Of a stretch of DNA of 64,000 nucleotides, positions 42,991 to 51,266 are shown in pieces (position 1 is the first letter of the stretch; every line of letters begins with the position of its first letter). Source of the DNA: Flavobacteriales bacterium (lineage in GTDB: Bacteria > Bacteroidota > Bacteroidia > Flavobacteriales_E > Vicingaceae); NCBI GenBank assembly GCA_013359255.1, contig JABWCF010000004.1, forward strand, positions 97,407 to 161,406. Direction: 5' to 3'. Below the pieces are notes generated by a model, which had not been told where the DNA came from, did not search any database, and worked only from the letters and a program-made list of their open reading frames with translations. Made by a program: the position numbers and the translations under genes.

Positions 42991-45900
42991 TTACTCTTGT
43001 TTTAATAGAGTTATAGCTCCTTTATAAATTTTTTCTCCACTGTTTATATTCAAAACATAATAGTAAGTTCCGTCCGGAAGTAATTTGCTGTTATATGTTC
43101 CTCCCCACTCGTTTTTATAAGAATCGGAAGAGAATACTAAATTTCCGTATCGGTTAAATATTTGTACCTTGTTATTAGGGTAATTTAAAATATTACCAAT
43201 AAACCATGTGTCGTTAAATCCATCTCCATTGGGGGTAATTAGATTGGTAATATCAAGATAAAAATCTGCCTCTACTTTTACTTCTACTTTGTGAGAATCT
43301 ACACACCCATTTATATCGGTTATATACACGGTGTAGGTTGTATTTTCTTTCGGACTTGCGATGGGTGCTGATGAAAATGGATTAGACAGTGTTTCGGGTG
43401 GTAACCATGAATAACTTACTCCACCCGAAGCAAATAATTCTACATTTTTACCCAAACTTATAGTAGTGTCTGTTCCGGCCTTTGTTTGCATTGCCGGATA
43501 AATGGTAATATCGATCGATGAAGAATTAACACAACCTGTTAAAGTATCTGTTACCATTAATATGTAAGTACCTGTTGTATTTGCAACTAAAAACGAATCC
43601 GTTGATAAATCGCTCCACAAATACAGTAATCCTGGTTCTGCGTTAAGTGTTACTACATAACCAAAACAAAGAGAGGTTGGACCATTGGGTGTAATGGTTG
43701 CATCTGGCAATGCATTTACAACTACACTTTGAACAATTGTATCGGAGCAACTCTTATCACTTATTACTACAAGCTCTACATTATAGGTTCCTGAGTTTTT
43801 GTATATATTATAAGGATTAGATGTTACTGAAGAATTGTTATCTCCAAAATTCCATAAGTAAAACAAAATATTACCAGAAGCTACACTAGATTGGTTTACA
43901 AAATAGGTTGTATCGCCAAGACAAACTGTATCAGCCATAAAACCTGCAATTGGCTTTGGATACACAACTACCATAATGGCGTCTGATGTGTCTGGTGAGC
44001 AAGTTCCACTTTGAACAATGGCTCTATACCAAGTAGTATCTAATAAGTTTAAGTAAGATTGAGTTGAATTAGTATTAGACAAAGATGCCCAGGTATTTCC
44101 TCCATCAGTTGATTCTTCCCAGTCGGTAATTGAACCAAAATAGTTATTTAACACCAATAATCCGGAATTAGAGGCACTACAACCGGCGATAGCTCCTGTA
44201 ATAAACCCTGCATCAGACATAGGGTCGACCGTTATAACTGCCGAACCAGAAGTAACAGCAGGGCAAACGCCACTTTTAACCAACACTCTATATTCAGTGG
44301 TAGTATTTAAATTATTATACGCCTGACTAGTTGTTGTATTAGACAATGTGTACCAAGTGTTTCCTCCATCACTTGAAACTTCCCAATTCACAACATTCCC
44401 TGTATTTCCTGTTAAATTTAAAATCCCTGAGTTATTTCCTGCACATACTGTTGCACTTGAATTTACAACACCAGGAATGGTAGGAGCATCAACATAAATA
44501 ATAGCTATAGAAGAAGAATCAATATTACAGGCTCCATTTTGAACCATTGCTCTATACCAAGTTTCTGTTATTAAATTGGAGAAAGGTTGATTATTGGTTG
44601 TGTTGGGTATATTAACCCATGTGCCACCAAAGTCGGTAGATTGTTGCCAGAATAAGATACTACCCCGTTCTCCGCTTAATGTTAATACACCTACATTTAC
44701 CCCACTGCAAACAGTGGTGGAGCCATATACAATGCCACCTATAGTAGATGAATCTACTGTTATGATAGCTTGATTAGAATAAGTCGCTGGACAAATTCCA
44801 CTTTGCACCAATACCCTATATCTAGTGGTTACAGTTAAGTTAGAGTAATTTTCTGAATTGGTATTATTTACAATATTATTCCAAACCGAGCCACCATCAA
44901 TAGAATATTCCCAGTTTAAAATTGTGCCCGTTTCTCCCGATAATGTCAGCGTTCCTGCATTAGAGGTAACGCATACCGTGTCGCTTAATGAAACAGTGCC
45001 CCCTGCCGAAATTGGATCTACGGTAATTTCTGCTACCGATGAATAAGTGGAAGGACAAGGATTTCTGATAATTAATGCTCTGTACCACCTAGTTTGTGTG
45101 AGGTTATTAAATCCTTGTGTGGTAGTGGTATTTGCAATATTCGTCCAACTCATTCCAAAGTTATCCGAATATTCCCAACGACTTACTGTCCCTGCATGCC
45201 CTGTTAAAACAAGAATTCCAGAGTTCCCTGATGCACACACTGTAGTATTGGAGTTTACTGTTCCCCCTACCGGAGGATTGTTTACTGTTATAATAGCTTG
45301 TGAAGAATATGCTGCAACACAAGATCCGCTTTGTACTCTCGCCCTGTAACGGGTGGTAACAATTAAATTTAAATAGGATTGTGTTGTGCTTGTATTTGCT
45401 ATTACATTCCATGTGCTTCCTCCATCATCAGAGTATTCCCACCAAAGTACGCTTCCCACTTTTCCTGTTAAATTTACATTCCCTGAATTTCCTGTAGCAC
45501 ATACCGTAGCGTTAGGAGATACAGTTCCTCCCACTGTAGTAGGATCAACAGTAAGTATCGCAGGCACTGCTGCTACTGCTGGGCAACTCCCGTTTTGAAC
45601 CAGTGCCCTATATTGGGTGGTGGTGGTAATATTTAAGTAGGATTGAGAATTTGATGTATTTGAAATATTAATCCAAGTACTTCCCCCATCAGTAGAAAAT
45701 TCCCAGTTTAAAATATTTCCGGTATATCCAACCAATGTAAGTGCTCCACTGTTGCTGTTATAACATACGTTTGTACTGGAGTTTACGGTTCCTCCCACCG
45801 AAGAAGGAGTATTCGTTATTGCAAAGCCGGAATAGGTATTATTACCGGAAACAGGGTCTCCCGCTAACGTAACTGTAGCCGACATGGTGTACACTCCGGA

Positions 45901-46212
45901 AGTTGACAAATCGGCTGTGGCTGTGAAGGTATAATCCATAAACGTATTTTGTGGAATACTTGGCCCCACTACAGTTTCTGTGGCAGAAGAATTGATTGGC
46001 CCTACGATGTTGAAAGCAACATCAAAATTGACATTGATTGTACCTGGACCGAAATTAAAAATCCGAACTGTAACTGCTTCCGCATTAGTTAATCCACACC
46101 CGCTCACTGGCGATAAAATATTTCCATTGGGTGGCGACAGAGCCGCATCATTTTGAGCTACAAGTGTTAATGAAAAAAGTGGAAGAATAAGAAATAAGTA
46201 TAATTTCTTCAT
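42991..46212 (-). CDS. Secreted repeat protein with type B type IX sorting domain
   Basis: 1073 residues. Signal peptide MKKLYLFLILPLFSLTLVAQ; an N-terminal CARDB/Ig-like domain (about 21-139); seven tandem 88-residue beta repeats (140-755) with the pattern GGTV...TVC..GNSG.L.LTG..G.V..WE.S.DGG.TW..I.NT; a PKD-like domain (about 756-830, YLWNFGDN); further beta domains; and the gliding-motility C-terminal domain (about 985-1073: ITPNGDGFNDTW, IFNRYGNLVF, LPDGTYYY). The protein is expected to be secreted by the type IX system and held at the surface with the PorP-SPOR protein encoded next. It is likely an adhesin or matrix protein. Function is inferred from architecture. Confidence 0.87.
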   Translation of the reverse strand: MKKLYLFLILPLFSLTLVAQNDAALSPPNGNILSPVSGCGLTNAEAVTVRIFNFGPGTINVNFDVAFNIVGPINSSATETVVGPSIPQNTFMDYTFTATADLSTSGVYTMSATVTLAGDPVSGNNTYSGFAITNTPSSVGGTVNSSTNVCYNSNSGALTLVGYTGNILNWEFSTDGGSTWINISNTSNSQSYLNITTTTQYRALVQNGSCPAVAAVPAILTVDPTTVGGTVSPNATVCATGNSGNVNLTGKVGSVLWWEYSDDGGSTWNVIANTSTTQSYLNLIVTTRYRARVQSGSCVAAYSSQAIITVNNPPVGGTVNSNTTVCASGNSGILVLTGHAGTVSRWEYSDNFGMSWTNIANTTTTQGFNNLTQTRWYRALIIRNPCPSTYSSVAEITVDPISAGGTVSLSDTVCVTSNAGTLTLSGETGTILNWEYSIDGGSVWNNIVNNTNSENYSNLTVTTRYRVLVQSGICPATYSNQAIITVDSSTIGGIVYGSTTVCSGVNVGVLTLSGERGSILFWQQSTDFGGTWVNIPNTTNNQPFSNLITETWYRAMVQNGACNIDSSSIAIIYVDAPTIPGVVNSSATVCAGNNSGILNLTGNTGNVVNWEVSSDGGNTWYTLSNTTTSQAYNNLNTTTEYRVLVKSGVCPAVTSGSAVITVDPMSDAGFITGAIAGCSASNSGLLVLNNYFGSITDWEESTDGGNTWASLSNTNSTQSYLNLLDTTWYRAIVQSGTCSPDTSDAIMVVVYPKPIAGFMADTVCLGDTTYFVNQSSVASGNILFYLWNFGDNNSSVTSNPYNIYKNSGTYNVELVVISDKSCSDTIVQSVVVNALPDATITPNGPTSLCFGYVVTLNAEPGLLYLWSDLSTDSFLVANTTGTYILMVTDTLTGCVNSSSIDITIYPAMQTKAGTDTTISLGKNVELFASGGVSYSWLPPETLSNPFSSAPIASPKENTTYTVYITDINGCVDSHKVEVKVEADFYLDITNLITPNGDGFNDTWFIGNILNYPNNKVQIFNRYGNLVFSSDSYKNEWGGTYNSKLLPDGTYYYVLNINSGEKIYKGAITLLKQE
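43948..45795 (-). repeat. Seven tandem 264-bp repeats inside the second surface-protein gene
   Basis: Each unit encodes 88 residues with the conserved core (V/A)C..GNSG and WE.S.DGG.TW. Units are clearly homologous but diverged at the protein level, so the array is older than the 243-bp array in the first locus. Confidence 0.82.
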
Positions 46213-46283
46213 AATGTTTTAAATTTAAAACTAGGTTTGGCCTTTTACGATTATTGGCACAAAAGGTTATAAACGAATAGAAA

Positions 46284-46315
46284 TAAAAAAAGGAAATGCT
46301 CGATTTCCTTTTTTT
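46284..46315 (-). terminator. Intrinsic terminator of sucC
   Basis: Stem AGGAAAT/ATTTCCT within A and T runs, 21 bases after the sucC stop on the minus strand. Confidence 0.78.
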
Positions 46316-46336
46316 AATAAATGCTATATGAAATGT

Positions 46337-47527
46337 TTAGGATAAAACTTCTTTTACTTTTTGAGCTGCTTCTTCTAGTAAAATCGCGGAGAGTACTTTT
46401 AATCCGGATTGTTCAATAATTTTCTTTGCTTCTTCCGCATTTGTTCCTTGCAAACGAACAATAATAGGAACTTGAATATTACCTATGTTTTTATATGCGT
46501 CTACAATGCCTTGTGCTACACGGTCGCAGCGTACTATCCCCCCAAAAATGTTTACCAAAATAGCTTTAACATTTGGGTCTTTTAGTATAATTCTAAAAGC
46601 TTTTTCAACACGCTCAGCATTGGCAGTTCCTCCTACATCTAAGAAATTAGCAGGTTCTCCTCCCGATAGTTTAATAATATCCATGGTAGCCATTGCTAAT
46701 CCTGCTCCATTTACCATACAACCCACGTTTCCATCTAGTTTTACATAGTTTAGATTTGCTTCTCCAGCTTCCACTTCAGTGGGGTCTTCTTCGTAAATAT
46801 CGCGAAGAGCAAATAAATCGGGATGACGAAATAGTGCATTTTCATCTAAATTAACTTTGGCATCAACCGCTATTATTTTATCATCAGAAGTTTTTAAAAC
46901 AGGATTTATTTCAAAAAGCGATGAATCCGTTTTTTCATAAGCGGTATAAAGAGCATTCACAAACTTTACCATCTCCTTAAAGGCATTACCCGAAAGTCCC
47001 AAATTAAAAGCAATTTTTCTAGCTTGAAAAGGGAGTAAACCTGTTTTGGGATCAACTTCTTCCTTAAAAATAAGATGTGGAGTTTTTTCGGCAACTGCTT
47101 CAATATCCATTCCTCCTTCCGTTGAATACATAATAATGTTTCTTCCTGTAGAACGGTTCAACAACACGCTCATATAAAATTCGGCAGGTTTCGATGCACC
47201 CGGGTAATATACGTCTTGAGCAATCAAAACTTTTCTTACCAACTTTCCTTCAGGTCCGGTTTGTGGTGTTATTAAGTTCATTCCAATTATTTTTGAAGAC
47301 AACTCTTTTACGTCTTCCAACGATTTTGCCAATTTTACTCCTCCTCCTTTTCCTCTTCCTCCGGCATGAATTTGTGCTTTTACAACCCACCAAGAGGTAC
47401 TGGTTAGTTCGCTTAATTTTTTTGCTGCTTCAACGGCTTTTTCCGGTGTATCTGCCACAATACCTTCTTGTATAGCTACACCAAAACCTTTTAATACTTC
47501 TTTCGATTGATATTCGTGAATATTCAT
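46337..47527 (-). CDS. sucC: Succinyl-CoA ligase (ADP-forming) beta subunit
   Basis: 396 residues from ATG 47527 (MNIHEYQSKEVLKGFGV); an upstream TTG frame to 47578 crosses the promoter and is rejected. The ATP-grasp domain with KAQIHAGGRGKGGGVKLA, EGGMDIEAVAEKTP, DAKVNLDENALFRH and the C-terminal GGIVRCDRVAQGIV ligase domain are all present. With SucD it forms succinate and ATP from succinyl-CoA in the citric acid cycle. sucD is not adjacent, which is frequent in Bacteroidota. It has a promoter with both boxes and a terminator, and is divergent from the LolD-like gene. Confidence 0.95.
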   Translation of the reverse strand: MNIHEYQSKEVLKGFGVAIQEGIVADTPEKAVEAAKKLSELTSTSWWVVKAQIHAGGRGKGGGVKLAKSLEDVKELSSKIIGMNLITPQTGPEGKLVRKVLIAQDVYYPGASKPAEFYMSVLLNRSTGRNIIMYSTEGGMDIEAVAEKTPHLIFKEEVDPKTGLLPFQARKIAFNLGLSGNAFKEMVKFVNALYTAYEKTDSSLFEINPVLKTSDDKIIAVDAKVNLDENALFRHPDLFALRDIYEEDPTEVEAGEANLNYVKLDGNVGCMVNGAGLAMATMDIIKLSGGEPANFLDVGGTANAERVEKAFRIILKDPNVKAILVNIFGGIVRCDRVAQGIVDAYKNIGNIQVPIIVRLQGTNAEEAKKIIEQSGLKVLSAILLEEAAQKVKEVLS

Positions 47528-47548
47528 ATTAGATTTAGTTTGTTGCCC

Positions 47549-47556
47549 CAAAAGTA
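47549..47556 (-). promoter_or_regulatory. sucC promoter (TACTTTTG, with TTTG at 47576-47579)
   Basis: Minus strand: perfect TAnnTTTG, with TTTG 19 bases further upstream. Start codon 21 bases downstream. Confidence 0.65.
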
Positions 47557-47630
47557 GACCTTTTGAATTTATAAACAAACGCTTTTTACAACATCGTTAC
47601 GGATATTCCACTTTTGGTTTTTAAAATAAG

Positions 47631-47638
47631 TATTTTCG
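47631..47638 (+). promoter_or_regulatory. -7 promoter element TATTTTCG for the LolD-like gene
   Basis: Perfect TAnnTTYG, 12 bases before the TTG start at 47651; it supports that start. Confidence 0.55.
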
Positions 47639-47650
47639 CAAAAAAAATCC

Positions 47651-48304
47651 TTGATAAAAGCAGTTAACATACACAAAAAATACAGCACTTTAGAAGTATT
47701 AAAAGGCGTAGATATATCCATTGCCGAAGCCGAAGTTGTCTCCATTGTGGGAGCCTCCGGTGCTGGAAAAACCACATTACTTCAGATACTTGGTACACTT
47801 GACAAACCTGATAGTGGCGAGTTAATAATAAAAGAAACTGTAATTAACAATTTAAAGGAAAAGGATTTGGCTTCTTTCAGAAATAAAAATATAGGGTTTG
47901 TATTTCAGTTTCATCATCTATTACCCGAATTCACTGCTATAGAAAATATTTGCATTCCTGCATTCATTGCCAATACTTCAAAAAAAGAGGCCGAGTTGAA
48001 GGCTGAGGAACTTTTAGCCTACATGGGACTTCTGCACAGAAAACACCATAAACCAAATGAGTTATCGGGTGGAGAACAACAAAGAGTGGCTGTTGCCAGA
48101 GCTTTAATAAACAATCCGGCTGTAATCTTTGCCGATGAACCAACCGGAAATTTAGATTCTTATTCGGCTAATGAAATGCATACCTTGTTTTTTATGCTAA
48201 GAGAAAAGTTTAAACAAACTTTTGTAATCGTTACACACAATACCGATTTAGCAAATATGGCTGATAGGAAACTGGAAATGAAAGATGGTATTTTTATTAA
48301 ATAA
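47651..48304 (+). CDS. lolD: ABC transporter ATP-binding protein, LolD/MacB type
   Basis: A 217-residue ATPase: Walker [14 protein letters not shown]-loop [12 protein letters not shown], signature [15 protein letters not shown], Walker [14 protein letters not shown] and H-loop VTHNTDLA. The [12 protein letters not shown] stretch is characteristic of LolD, which powers release of lipoproteins from the inner membrane by LolCE. No permease gene is adjacent, so the LolD-versus-MacB call rests on sequence resemblance. It starts at TTG 47651 just after its promoter element. A strong terminator begins at its stop codon, so it is monocistronic. Confidence 0.85.
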   Translation: MIKAVNIHKKYSTLEVLKGVDISIAEAEVVSIVGASGAGKTTLLQILGTLDKPDSGELIIKETVINNLKEKDLASFRNKNIGFVFQFHHLLPEFTAIENICIPAFIANTSKKEAELKAEELLAYMGLLHRKHHKPNELSGGEQQRVAVARALINNPAVIFADEPTGNLDSYSANEMHTLFFMLREKFKQTFVIVTHNTDLANMADRKLEMKDGIFIK

Positions 48305-48331
48305 AAAAGGCGACTGATAGTCGCCTTTTTT
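48304..48331 (+). terminator. Intrinsic terminator of the LolD-like gene
   Basis: AAAAAAGGCGAC/GTCGCCTTTTTT around a 5-base loop, beginning at the last base of the stop codon. Confidence 0.88.
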
Positions 48332-48350
48332 ATTTAATAAATTGCTCTTT

Positions 48351-48605
48351 TTACTTTTTAACAGGAGCAGCGGCAGCAGCAGCAGCAGAATCAGCAGCAG
48401 CTTGTGCAGCAGCTTCGGCAGCAGCAGCAGAATCAGCTGCAGCTTGTGCAGCAGCTTCAGCAGCAGCAGCAGCCTCAACTTTTGCGATAGAATCTAAACG
48501 CAAAGAGTCTTGAGTTGCTTGTTGTCTGTCTAATTCTTCTTGGCTTGGGCCACAAGAAACAATAAATGCTCCTAAAATTAAGGAAGCTAAAATTACTTTT
48601 TTCAT
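48351..48605 (-). CDS. Small alanine-rich lipoprotein
   Basis: 84 residues. Signal MKKVILASLILGAFIVSC with lipobox cysteine C18, then a charged helical segment (PSQEELDRQQATQDSLRLDS) and about 40 residues that are mostly Ala with Glu, Gln, Asp and Ser. It ends PVKK. Two copies of a 42-base unit encode EAAAQAAADSAAAA. The mature protein should form one long amphipathic helix tethered to a membrane, reminiscent of Lpp-like spacer lipoproteins although not homologous. The GCN-rich codons contrast with the AT-rich surroundings. A promoter element lies 27 bases upstream. Function is unknown. Confidence 0.72.
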   Translation of the reverse strand: MKKVILASLILGAFIVSCGPSQEELDRQQATQDSLRLDSIAKVEAAAAAEAAAQAAADSAAAAEAAAQAAADSAAAAAAAPVKK

Positions 48606-48632
48606 AGTTGTTTTTTTTTAGATTAAGGTGGG

Positions 48633-48640
48633 CAAATGTA
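48633..48640 (-). promoter_or_regulatory. -7 promoter element TACATTTG for the Ala-rich lipoprotein
   Basis: Perfect TAnnTTTG on the minus strand, 27 bases upstream of ATG 48605. Confidence 0.52.
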
Positions 48641-48762
48641 GAACTAATTTGGAATTGTAATATTTTTTAATAAAAAAAATAATGCGCTGATATACAAACA
48701 CATGCATTAATGAAAAATAATAATATCCAAATTACCCTAAAAATTTCGACCTTAAAAAATCT

Positions 48763-48770
48763 TACTTTCG
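48763..48770 (+). promoter_or_regulatory. -7 promoter element TACTTTCG for prfC
   Basis: Perfect TAnnTTYG, 12 bases before ATG 48783. An out-of-frame ATG at 48778 lies between them. Confidence 0.52.
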
Positions 48771-48782
48771 CAAAAAAATGAA

Positions 48783-50396
48783 ATGGGAAGTTTACAGGAA
48801 GAAATAAAGAAAAGAAAGACCTTCGGTATAATTAGTCACCCCGATGCAGGTAAAACTACACTAACTGAAAAACTACTGCTCTTCGGTGGTGCCATTCAAA
48901 CTGCAGGTGCTGTAAAATCTAATAAAATAAAAAAAACAGCCACCTCCGATTTTATGGAAATAGAAAGACAAAGAGGCATTTCTGTAGCTACTTCTGTAAT
49001 GGCTTTTAATTATAAAGGAACTCAAATTAATTTGCTTGATACGCCAGGCCATAAAGACTTTGCTGAAGACACCTACCGAACCCTTACAGCGGTAGACAGT
49101 GTAATTTTAGTAATTGATTGTGCCAACGGAGTAGAAACCCAAACCGAAAAACTAATGGAGGTTTGCCGAATGCGAAATACCCCCGTAATCATTTTTGTGA
49201 ATAAAATGGATAGAGAGGGTAAGGATCCTTTTGACTTAATGGACGAATTAGAGCAAAAATTAAACATCCGCGTTCGTCCTCTAACATGGCCTATTAGTAT
49301 GGGTTTTTCGTTTAAGGGCGTTTACAACATCTATAAAAAATCTCTTAATCTTTTCTCTGCAAACAAAACAAAAATAGAAGAAGATGTAATTACGATAAAC
49401 AATCTATCTGATCCGCAATTAGAAAATTTAATTGAGGAACGATACGCAAAAAAGTTAAAAGAAGATATAGAACTAATAGAAGGGGTATATGAACCTTTCA
49501 AAAGAGAAGAATATTTAAAAGGGCAAGTAGCTCCCGTATTTTTTGGCAGTGCGTTAAATAATTTTGGGGTACAAGAATTATTGGAAACCTTTATAGAAAT
49601 AGCCCCCCTGCCCCAACCTCGATTTACCGATGAAAAAGAAATACAACCCGAAATGCCAAAACTCAGTGGGTTTATTTTTAAAATTCATGCAAACTTAGAT
49701 CCACGACATAGGGACCGAATTGCTTTTTTACGTATTTGTTCCGGCAAATTTGAAAGAAACAAATTTTATCATCACGTAAGGTTAGGTAAAGATTTTAAAT
49801 TCTCCAATCCCACATCTTTTATGGCTCAAGATAAAAGCGTAATAGAAGAAGCCTACCCTGGCGATGTTGTTGGATTATATGATACAGGGAATTTTAAAAT
49901 TGGCGATACACTTACGGAAGGTGAAAAATTTATGTTTAAAGGTATACCCAATTTTTCGCCCGAATTATTCAAGGAACTTATAAATACCGATCCGCTAAAA
50001 TCTAAACAACTGGAAAAAGGCATACAACAACTTACCGATGAAGGAGTAGCTCAATTATTTACTATTCAGCCGGGTAATAGAAAAATTATTGGTACCGTAG
50101 GAGAATTGCAATTTGAAGTAATCAAATATCGATTAGAACACGAATACGGAGCTTCTTGCGATTTTCGTTCCATGAATCTGTTCAAAGCTTGTTGGATAAC
50201 ATCTGATAACACACTAAAACTAAATGAATTTTGCAACAGAAAAGCCAGTTATATTGCAACCGATAAGGACGAAAATAAAGTATTTTTAGCCGAATCGCCT
50301 TGGCTTTTAAGTACAGCACAAGAGGATTACCCCGATATCACTTTCCATTTTACTTCGGAATTTAAGATGGAAATAGCGAAACAAAAAAATGCATAA
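48783..50396 (+). CDS. prfC: Peptide chain release factor 3
   Basis: A 537-residue translational GTPase that recycles RF1/RF2 after termination. G1 [16 protein letters not shown]3 [14 protein letters not shown] and G4 NKMDREG are intact, as is the RF3-specific segment [14 protein letters not shown] after the P-loop. Domains II and III follow in normal order, ending with the family C-terminal [15 protein letters not shown] region. The length is standard. The acyltransferase gene starts 3 bases after the stop, so the three genes up to 53650 are one transcript. Confidence 0.95.
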   Translation: MGSLQEEIKKRKTFGIISHPDAGKTTLTEKLLLFGGAIQTAGAVKSNKIKKTATSDFMEIERQRGISVATSVMAFNYKGTQINLLDTPGHKDFAEDTYRTLTAVDSVILVIDCANGVETQTEKLMEVCRMRNTPVIIFVNKMDREGKDPFDLMDELEQKLNIRVRPLTWPISMGFSFKGVYNIYKKSLNLFSANKTKIEEDVITINNLSDPQLENLIEERYAKKLKEDIELIEGVYEPFKREEYLKGQVAPVFFGSALNNFGVQELLETFIEIAPLPQPRFTDEKEIQPEMPKLSGFIFKIHANLDPRHRDRIAFLRICSGKFERNKFYHHVRLGKDFKFSNPTSFMAQDKSVIEEAYPGDVVGLYDTGNFKIGDTLTEGEKFMFKGIPNFSPELFKELINTDPLKSKQLEKGIQQLTDEGVAQLFTIQPGNRKIIGTVGELQFEVIKYRLEHEYGASCDFRSMNLFKACWITSDNTLKLNEFCNRKASYIATDKDENKVFLAESPWLLSTAQEDYPDITFHFTSEFKMEIAKQKNA

Positions 50397-50399
50397 CAG

Positions 50400-51266
50400 T
50401 TGGATAGAATTTTATTTTATATTCTGCTTCCGTTTATTTATGCCATAGGCATTCTTCCTCTTCCTATATTGTATTTAAAGTCCTATTTTTTTTCGTTTTT
50501 TTTACAATATGTGTTTTGCTACAGAAAAAAAGTAGTTTATACGAATCTAAAAAATGCTTTTCCGGAAAAAAACAAAAATGAAATAAAGCAAATAGCCAGC
50601 AAATACTACCTTCATCTGAGCGATTTGATTTTCGAGACCTTGAAAAGTTTTTTTATTTCAAAAAAACAACTTAATGCACATTGTTATTACGATAAGCCGT
50701 TTGTTGAATACATGAAACCCAACAAAAGCCTTATTGTTATGCTCTCTCACTTAGGAAACTGGGAATGGGCCAATTTGTATATGGGCATTCATTCTCCATA
50801 CAAAGTAGTTGTGGTTTACAAAAAAATCAGCAATCGTTTTTTTGACGATTTTTTAATAAAAAAACGCAGCCGATTTGGTTCTGTTTTAGTGGAAATGAAC
50901 CATATTGCCAAATATATGCTCACACATAAAAACGAAAAGATTTTTTACGTGTTTCTTTGCGATCAAACTCCCCTTCCCAAAAATGCACATTGGGAACTTT
51001 TTTTTAATCAAGAAACTCCCTTTTTACGAGGAGCTGCCGTATTAGCTCAAAAGATGAATTTCTCCTTACTTTATGGTTATACAGAAAAAAATAAAAGAGG
51101 GCATTACTCTTTCTACACAAAAATGATGGTAGATTTACCTAATTCTACAGATGAAAAAAATATTTTACATACCTTTATCGAAAATTTAGAGTCGGATATT
51201 CGCAAGCAACCCGAAATTTGGCTTTGGTCTCACAAACGTTGGAAACACAAAAAAAACAGTTTATGA
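50400..51266 (+). CDS. Lysophospholipid/lipid A acyltransferase (LpxL/HtrB family)
   Basis: 288 residues with an N-terminal membrane segment and the HxxxxE catalytic motif in LSHLGNWEWANLYM. The flanking features VVVYKKISNRFFDDF, FLCDQTP and PFLRGAAVLA are typical of the LpxL/LpxM family, which adds secondary acyl chains to lipid A at the inner membrane. It starts at TTG 50400; the next Met is too far downstream. Its TGA stop overlaps the ATG of the OmpA gene, a 4-base overlap. The exact acyl acceptor cannot be read, but lipid A is expected. Confidence 0.85.
   Translation: MDRILFYILLPFIYAIGILPLPILYLKSYFFSFFLQYVFCYRKKVVYTNLKNAFPEKNKNEIKQIASKYYLHLSDLIFETLKSFFISKKQLNAHCYYDKPFVEYMKPNKSLIVMLSHLGNWEWANLYMGIHSPYKVVVVYKKISNRFFDDFLIKKRSRFGSVLVEMNHIAKYMLTHKNEKIFYVFLCDQTPLPKNAHWELFFNQETPFLRGAAVLAQKMNFSLLYGYTEKNKRGHYSFYTKMMVDLPNSTDEKNILHTFIENLESDIRKQPEIWLWSHKRWKHKKNSL

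Noticed and set aside
44858..45598. Plus-strand open frames opposite the 264-bp repeats
   Set aside because: Same reason: shadows of a repetitive real gene, with no independent promoter or family.
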